This document shows, piece after piece, positions 19,601 through 24,033 of a stretch of DNA of 24,033 nt. Each line of letters begins with the position of its first letter. Position 1 is the stretch's first letter. The translations under genes were made by a program, and so were the position numbers. The notes beneath the pieces were generated by a model that was not told where the DNA came from, did no database searches, and worked only from the letters and a program-made list of their open reading frames with translations. Origin of the DNA: Coemansia sp. RSA 922 (Eukaryota; Kickxellomycota; Kickxellomycetes; Kickxellales; Kickxellaceae); NCBI GenBank assembly GCA_027577415.1, contig JANBQS010000263.1, positions 1 to 24,033 of the forward strand, read 5' to 3'.

Positions 19601-22600
19601 TGCGTCAGCCAGATATCACCGTGGTATACTCAAGCTGCTTGCCGATAGCCCTGAGAGCCAGCTGGTCGACATTGAACAGCTTGCCTGGGCGCTTGGATGC
19701 TGGCTGTGTGGCAGCGACGCATTTGGCAACTGTGGCAGTACGCTGGGCTCTGGCATCGCTGAGTCTGTTGTGCTCCACTGGACCAAAACCGTAGCGACTG
19801 CCAACAATAACAGTTCTGAGCAGCCCTCCGCGTTTGCCACGCTGCTCAGTGGTCTTGGGCTTGCCGATACGCGCGAAGTATCTGTCGAGGCGCGCGACTT
19901 GCTAGTGGCCGAATCACCCGCGACGCGGTTCGCCTTGCTAGCTGGCATGCTAGATGTGTGTGGAAAAATGGCCAGCGATGGGCGCATGGTTATTGCGCAA
20001 CCACTGGCCAACGAGTCGTCGCTGCGCCTAGCTTACGAAGTTGCAAGGTCGCTTGGGCTGGAGACGATCACTAGAAAGAACGCCACGCATGGCTTTGTCA
20101 TGGTTCGTGGCGACTTTGCCGCAATGCCCAGCGTGACCTCCGTTTGCTCGGGCAATAGCTCCAGCGGCCGCTCGCTGTCTGACTGTGAAAGCACTAGTAG
20201 CTCGCAGCATGTCGGGCACTTTGAGGTTTCGACACTGCCTGTGACTACGGGCGAGTACTACGGCTTCCAGGTCGCCGAGGGCCAGTCGCCATTGTTCTGC
20301 CATGGCGACTTTGTGGTTGGATCCAATTGTCCCAAAGAGCTGGGCGGTCTGGGCATGCTTTCGATGGGCCACGTGCTTATCCCGCAGTCCGATCTGCGGT
20401 GGTTCAAGCAGACCGACACTGGTATTTCGCATTTCCGCGCTGGCATGTCGCATGAGGACGGCCAGATGATCCCCAATTTGTTCCGGTACATCTTGCCTTG
20501 GGAGAGCGAGTTTGTCGACTCGCAGCGCGTGTGGGCTGAGTATGCCCTGAAGCGGCAAGAGGCCAATGCACAGAACCGTCGGTTGACGCTCGAGGACTTG
20601 GAGGACTCTTGGGACCGTGGTATTCCGCGCATTAACACGCTGTTCTCCAAGGATCGCCACACGCTGGCCTACGACAAGGGCTGGCGTATTCGCACAGAGT
20701 GGAAGCAGTATCAGCTCCCCAAGGCGAACCCGTTCTGGTGGACTCATGCCAAGCACGACGGCAAGCTGTGGCAGTTGAACAACTACCGCACGGATATGAT
20801 CCAAGCGCTAGGCGGTGTTGAGTGTATTCTGGAGCACTCACTCTTCCGCGGCACGTATTATCCGACTTGGGAAGGTCTGTTCTGGCAGCAGCAGTCGACG
20901 TCGTTCTCAGGTGCCATGGGTCAGCGTCAGCTCACCAACGCTCAGCGCTCGGGTCTCAACCAGATTCCCAATCGTCGCTTCACCATGTGGTGGTCACCCA
21001 CGATCAACCGCTGCTTCAAGCCGGATACTAAAGTGTTTATGGCCAATGGTTCAGTCCGCGCTATAAAGGACATTTGCGCAGGCGACTACGTGCTGGGCCC
21101 TGACTCGAAGGAGCGACTAGTCGATTCGGTCCACTCGGGTATGGATACTATGTATGAGGTGCGGGAGTGGCGCCAAGATGACATGACGTCTGGATCTAGT
21201 GACATCGGACTTGCGTCGTTCGTTTGCAATTCGCACCACATCCTGCACTTGGTGTCGCGCATGTTTGTCAGTGACGTGATGTATGACGACGAAGGGTTTG
21301 GAACACTAGTCGTCGATTACACGGCGTTAAAGCTCACGACGCTTGTTGGCGGCGAAGAAGTAAAGTTGGTCGTATGGGAGAGGAAGAAGTTCCCCTTTTC
21401 GAAGGACGTCATATCGGTGGGTTTGGCTCACGAGGCGGCACATTGGTTTATTAAAGGCTTGGACATGTCGCCTATCACCTGGGAGCTGGATGCCCGCCTC
21501 TACGAGCAAGTAAGCGATTCTATCCGTAATCGCACTTATCAACTGGCGGCTCCAATTCTGATTGAGAACAACGTGTTTGCTCCACTGGTTACTGCAGTGG
21601 GCCTGCCTTTGAGCTCCTCGAACGAAGTTGCCTTTTTGATTGGACTCTGGATCAACTGCGGCGACCCGAGGGCCCCAGTACTCTACCTGCCTAACGGCAA
21701 GTTGGATATTGTCAGGCATGTTTTGCAGATCTGCGAGCATATCGGCCTTCGCGTCTCTGAGGAGCCAGAATCGGGTGAACCCGATGTTGAGGGTGCCGAG
21801 CCTATTTACATTCTCGACGACGTACCCGGGACGGACTCTAACAGGTTCTGGAATCTGATTCTAAAACTCGGACTCGGTACTTCGGATGCATCGTCTGTAC
21901 CAGAGTTCTTTGCCACAGATCTCCTCCAGGTCCGTGAACACCTGCTGGCTGGTCTTATTGGCTTTGAGAGATGTATTGTGGACCCAGCGCCGGCGACCAT
22001 CTTTGAACTCAATCTTAAAGCCAGTTCTGAACCGGCTCGTTACGCGGACTATAAAGCGGAACTAGATCAGTATTCGGGCGTGACGTTCTTCGGTTTGTCG
22101 GGTGCTTTTGTCCCTGGTTTATTTGCCATAGCCAGATCGCTTGGTATTCAGTATGATTCCCTGATCGACGAGGGAGAGTTGGCAGCCAAGCTTATGCCGT
22201 GCAGCGCAATGACCAGCGTCCTTGCTCTCGGGGTAGCCTATAACGGATCCATAAAGCCGCCTGCCGTTGTTCGCCGCTTCCCAGCCCAGTACAGATTCGA
22301 GGTGACCAAATATGGATCAAGCCAGGGCGAGTACGTTGGACTGACGCTGGAAGACTCGTCGGACCAGCTGTTTGTGCTGGCCAACAACACCGTCGTACAC
22401 AACTCCAACGTCTACGTGGGCTTCCAAGTGCAGCTAGATCTGACGGGTATTTTCATGCACGGCAAGCTGCCAACGCTGAAGATCTCCTATGTGAGCTTGT
22501 TCCGAAGCCATGCGTGGCAAAAGTCGCACGAGAGTCTGATCTTGGATCTGTGCCAGGTTCTCGACAACGAGCTGGAGCCCCTGCAGATCGAGACCGTGCA

Positions 22601-24033
22601 GAAGGAGGCGATTCATCCGCGCAAGTCGTACAAGATGAGCAGTTCGGCGGCCGACATTACTTGCTTTGCCTCGTACAAGTGGCCGGTATCGACGCCCAGC
22701 CTATTGACTGACGCGAGCGACCGCATGGATGCGGGCACGACGCAAAAGTACTGGATCGACGTGCAGCTGCGCTGGGGCGACTACGACTCGCACGATATTG
22801 AGCGGTACGCGCGTGCAAAGTTCCTGGACTACACGACGGACAGCATGAGCCTGTATCCATCGCCGACGGGCATCATTGTTGGCGTGGATCTGGCGTACAA
22901 CATGTACTCGGCATACGGAAACTGGGTGCCTGGCATGAAGCCGCTGATGCAGCAAGCCATGGCCAAGATCATGAAGGCCAGTCCCGCCTTGTACGTCATC
23001 CGCGAGCGCATTCGCAAGGCGCTGCAGCTCTTTTCGTCGGAGCCCACCGAGAGCTACCTCAACAGCACCAACTACGCAGAGCTGTTCTCGCATCAAACTT
23101 GCTGGTTTGTCGACGACACCAATGTGTATCGCGTCACTGTGCAAAAGACGTTTGAGGGTAACCTGACCTGCTTCCCCGTCGAGGACCATCAGCTGCTGAC
23201 AGAGTTTGGCTTCTGGAGCCTGGCTCAAGTTCAAACGCACTTCCAGAGCCATGCTACGCTGAACATGGCGTGCTATGTCGACGGAGTGCTCGAGTACCAT
23301 CCGATCACAGTCGACGATATCACCGTTGACGAGGGCACGCATGACCTGGTTGAGATGACTGGATCGACAGGAAAGCGTCCCGAGGATACCAACGACGTGT
23401 CGCTTATGCCGACTGCCAACCATCGCATGTTGCTGCGCGTTGGTGCCACAGTCAATGAGCGCGAGTGGGTGTCGAGCGATGATACGATGCTGCCGCCCTT
23501 TGAAGTGCACACGGCAGGATCGGTATTAGACAAGGGCAACAGCGATGAGTCGGTAGCTGCTCAGTTTATTGCCCGCTTTGCTGGAGGCGCAGCGACGACG
23601 GATTGTGCCGACAGACTGCCATTCATGGACGCGCTGGGCTTGCAGACCGACGATGAGGTTGATGCCTTCTTGCAGTTGTACGGTTACTGGCTTGGATCCG
23701 GGTGTCTGTTCGGTCGTGACGCAGACACTGTGCAGTTGGTATCCAAGATGCCGGCAATCGACAACTACCTCGATTCCTTGTTTGAGAAGCTCCATCGCGT
23801 ACTCCCAATGTCTGCAGGTGGTGCAGCTAGCGGAGTACATATGAGCTATATTGCGGAAAGTGCAGAACTTTCCAACTATCGCCTATATGGCATTGTGGAC
23901 GCAAGGTGGTTGGCGTACTTTAAAGCAGAGTGCCCTTACGATTACAAATGCGGAGGATGGCTCTGGGAGTGGGTGTGGAAGCGCTTGGATATGCGCCAGC
24001 TGCGCCTTATTGTCGTCGGCCTGCACACGGCCA
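10629..24033 (+). CDS. PRP8: Pre-mRNA-splicing factor PRP8 carrying at least six inteins (3' end beyond the window)
   Basis: One open frame with no intron or stop runs from the ATG at 10629 to the window end. The extein parts (10629-12377, 13707-13919, 15126-15428, 16833-18638, 20328-21011, 22404-23168) join to 1,840 residues closely matching the first three quarters of PRP8. PRP8 is the U5 snRNP scaffold that cradles the catalytic snRNA core. Visible landmarks: the N-terminal domain ([32 protein letters not shown]), the RT-like region ([36 protein letters not shown]), the linker ([20 protein letters not shown]), and the start of the RNase H-like domain with its paired Asp ([12 protein letters not shown]). 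The rest of RNase H and the Jab1/MPN domain lie outside. The first 40 residues are not conserved, so M1, M6 or M28 could be the true start. Each intein must be removed by protein splicing before PRP8 can work. Confidence 0.97.
   Translation, partial: [4468 protein letters not shown]
12378..13706 (+). mobile_element. Intein 1 of PRP8 (443 residues), degenerate endonuclease
   Basis: In-frame insertion between extein residues 583 and 584 (NAFHL | CREILRLTK). It has a complete splicing domain: Cys1 in [10 protein letters not shown], block B TPSH (residues 78-81), and C-terminal [20 protein letters not shown] followed by Asn443, then native Cys as +1. The middle should be a LAGLIDADG homing endonuclease, but the motif positions read LLGAFLSSG (151-159) and YLAAWWGGS (253-261). 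Neither keeps the catalytic Asp, so it is probably unable to home and is now fixed or vertically inherited. Its classic block F and TxxH motif set it apart from the other five. Codon use matches the host gene. Confidence 0.93.
13920..15125 (+). mobile_element. Intein 2 of PRP8 (402 residues), endonuclease motifs intact
   Basis: Inserted between extein residues 654 and 655 (LIYYRFN | TGPVGKGPG). The N-terminus is [14 protein letters not shown] and block B is TSGH (78-81). The C-terminus is [19 protein letters not shown] ... RPVVIGN, then Thr as +1; the usual penultimate His is Gly. Both LAGLIDADG motifs are preserved, [10 protein letters not shown] (159-168, Asp166) and LRGLSLADG (268-276, Asp275), so this is the best candidate here for an active homing endonuclease. 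It is clearly related to intein 6 along its whole comparable length and not to the others. Confidence 0.93.
15429..16832 (+). mobile_element. Intein 3 of PRP8 (468 residues), one endonuclease motif intact
   Basis: Inserted between extein residues 755 and 756 (LSEAWR | CYKANIPW), only 101 extein residues after intein 2. The N-terminus is [20 protein letters not shown], block B is NSRH (75-78), and the C-terminus is [19 protein letters not shown] with native Cys as +1. The first LAGLIDADG motif is degenerate (LMGLHMAAG, 225-233, Asp replaced by Ala). The second is perfect ([10 protein letters not shown], 325-334), followed by the SYAYSVVQG and [16 protein letters not shown] segments typical of fungal nuclear-gene inteins. 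One missing acid predicts loss of double-strand cleavage. A family with inteins 4 and 5. Confidence 0.93.
18639..20327 (+). mobile_element. Intein 4 of PRP8 (563 residues), large, degenerate endonuclease
   Basis: Inserted between extein residues 1357 and 1358 (PPVIFY | CPKELGGLG). The N-terminus is [20 protein letters not shown] and block B is NEKH (114-117). The C-terminus is [20 protein letters not shown] followed by VGSN, so Ser replaces the usual penultimate His. The +1 residue is Cys, where PRP8 relatives have Thr. Endonuclease motifs are decayed: LGCWLCGSD (342-350) and [10 protein letters not shown] (423-432, catalytic Asp replaced by Cys). It is about 100 residues longer than inteins 3 and 5, partly through a Ser/Cys-rich loop near residues 490-515 and a longer insert before block B. 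A [13 protein letters not shown] segment near 270-280 is a recognition-region motif of this intein family. Confidence 0.92.
21012..22403 (+). mobile_element. Intein 5 of PRP8 (464 residues), degenerate endonuclease
   Basis: Inserted between extein residues 1585 and 1586 (WSPTINR | SNVYVGFQV). The N-terminus is [20 protein letters not shown], block B is NSHH (73-76), and the C-terminus is [20 protein letters not shown] followed by His-Asn. The +1 residue is Ser, where other PRP8 proteins have Ala. LAGLIDADG motifs: [10 protein letters not shown] (208-217, Asp replaced by Cys) and LLAGLIGFE (311-319, with Glu at the catalytic place). Probably inactive for homing. The splicing domain appears complete. 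Confidence 0.93.
23169..24033 (+). mobile_element. Intein 6 of PRP8, N-terminal 288 residues (cut by window end)
   Basis: Begins after extein residue 1840 (KTFEGNLT | ...). In relatives the next residue is Thr, so the +1 is probably Thr as for intein 2. The N-terminus is [15 protein letters not shown] and block B is TANH (82-85). The first endonuclease motif is LYGYWLGSG (170-178), with Ser in place of Asp. The second motif position is reached exactly at the window end ([12 protein letters not shown]). Close in layout and sequence to intein 2, including PF-x-ALGLQ-DDE-x-x-AFL-x-LYGYWLG and FE(K/R)L-RVLP segments. The insertion lies just after the paired Asp of the RNase H-like domain. Confidence 0.9.

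Noticed and set aside
10707..23840. Many long minus-strand and off-frame plus-strand open frames across PRP8 (for example 431 codons at 16455-17750 minus, 263 codons at 11670-12461 minus)
   Set aside because: They are antisense or shifted shadows of the GC-rich PRP8/intein frame. Their peptides resemble nothing and the sense frame is conserved throughout.
12378..24033. Reading the PRP8 insertions as introns or group I elements
   Set aside because: All keep the frame, lack consistent GT...AG ends and contain full intein splicing motifs with Cys1 and C-terminal Asn.

Overview
The window looks like a stretch of a fungal nuclear genome. It has eukaryotic genes with compact spacing, one spliceosomal intron, TATA-type promoters and AATAAA-like 3' signals. 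An early-diverging lineage of the Zoopagomycota/Kickxellomycotina kind is my guess from gene content and divergence, and it is unproven. Positions 1-3100 are a conserved gene block: the 5' end of a muskelin-like gene (minus strand, running off the left edge), the Sm-protein gene SME1/SmE (plus strand, one intron) and, convergent with it, SER1 (phosphoserine aminotransferase, minus strand).

Positions about 3180-10400 are an AT-richer, gene-poor block. It holds three diverged copies (A, B, C) of one dispersed repeat, a broken piece of the ribosome-biogenesis gene UTP20 lying between copies A and B, a second two-copy repeat (R3), a 128-bp tandem array, two short orphan genes with plausible promoters and poly(A) signals (7046-7384 plus; 8248-8550 minus), and remnants of other reading frames. 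The block is bracketed by a 24-base identical direct repeat, one copy upstream of SER1 and one upstream of PRP8.

Positions 10629-24033 are one uninterrupted plus-strand reading frame, still open at the right edge. It encodes PRP8, the core scaffold of the U5 snRNP and the spliceosome's catalytic cavity. The frame is broken up not by introns but by at least six in-frame inteins, five complete and one cut by the window end. The inteins fall into three sequence groups: intein 1 alone; inteins 2 and 6, which are clear paralogs at different sites; and inteins 3, 4 and 5, which share an NxxH block-B motif. Five of the six have lost recognisable LAGLIDADG catalytic acids. Only intein 2 keeps both. 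Five protein-splicing reactions, and probably six or more, would be needed to make a working PRP8. This is the outstanding feature of the window.

The two spliceosomal genes (SmE and PRP8) both supply the U5 snRNP, but nothing else suggests functional clustering. All identifications rest on reading motifs and on remembered family sequences; no search was run.
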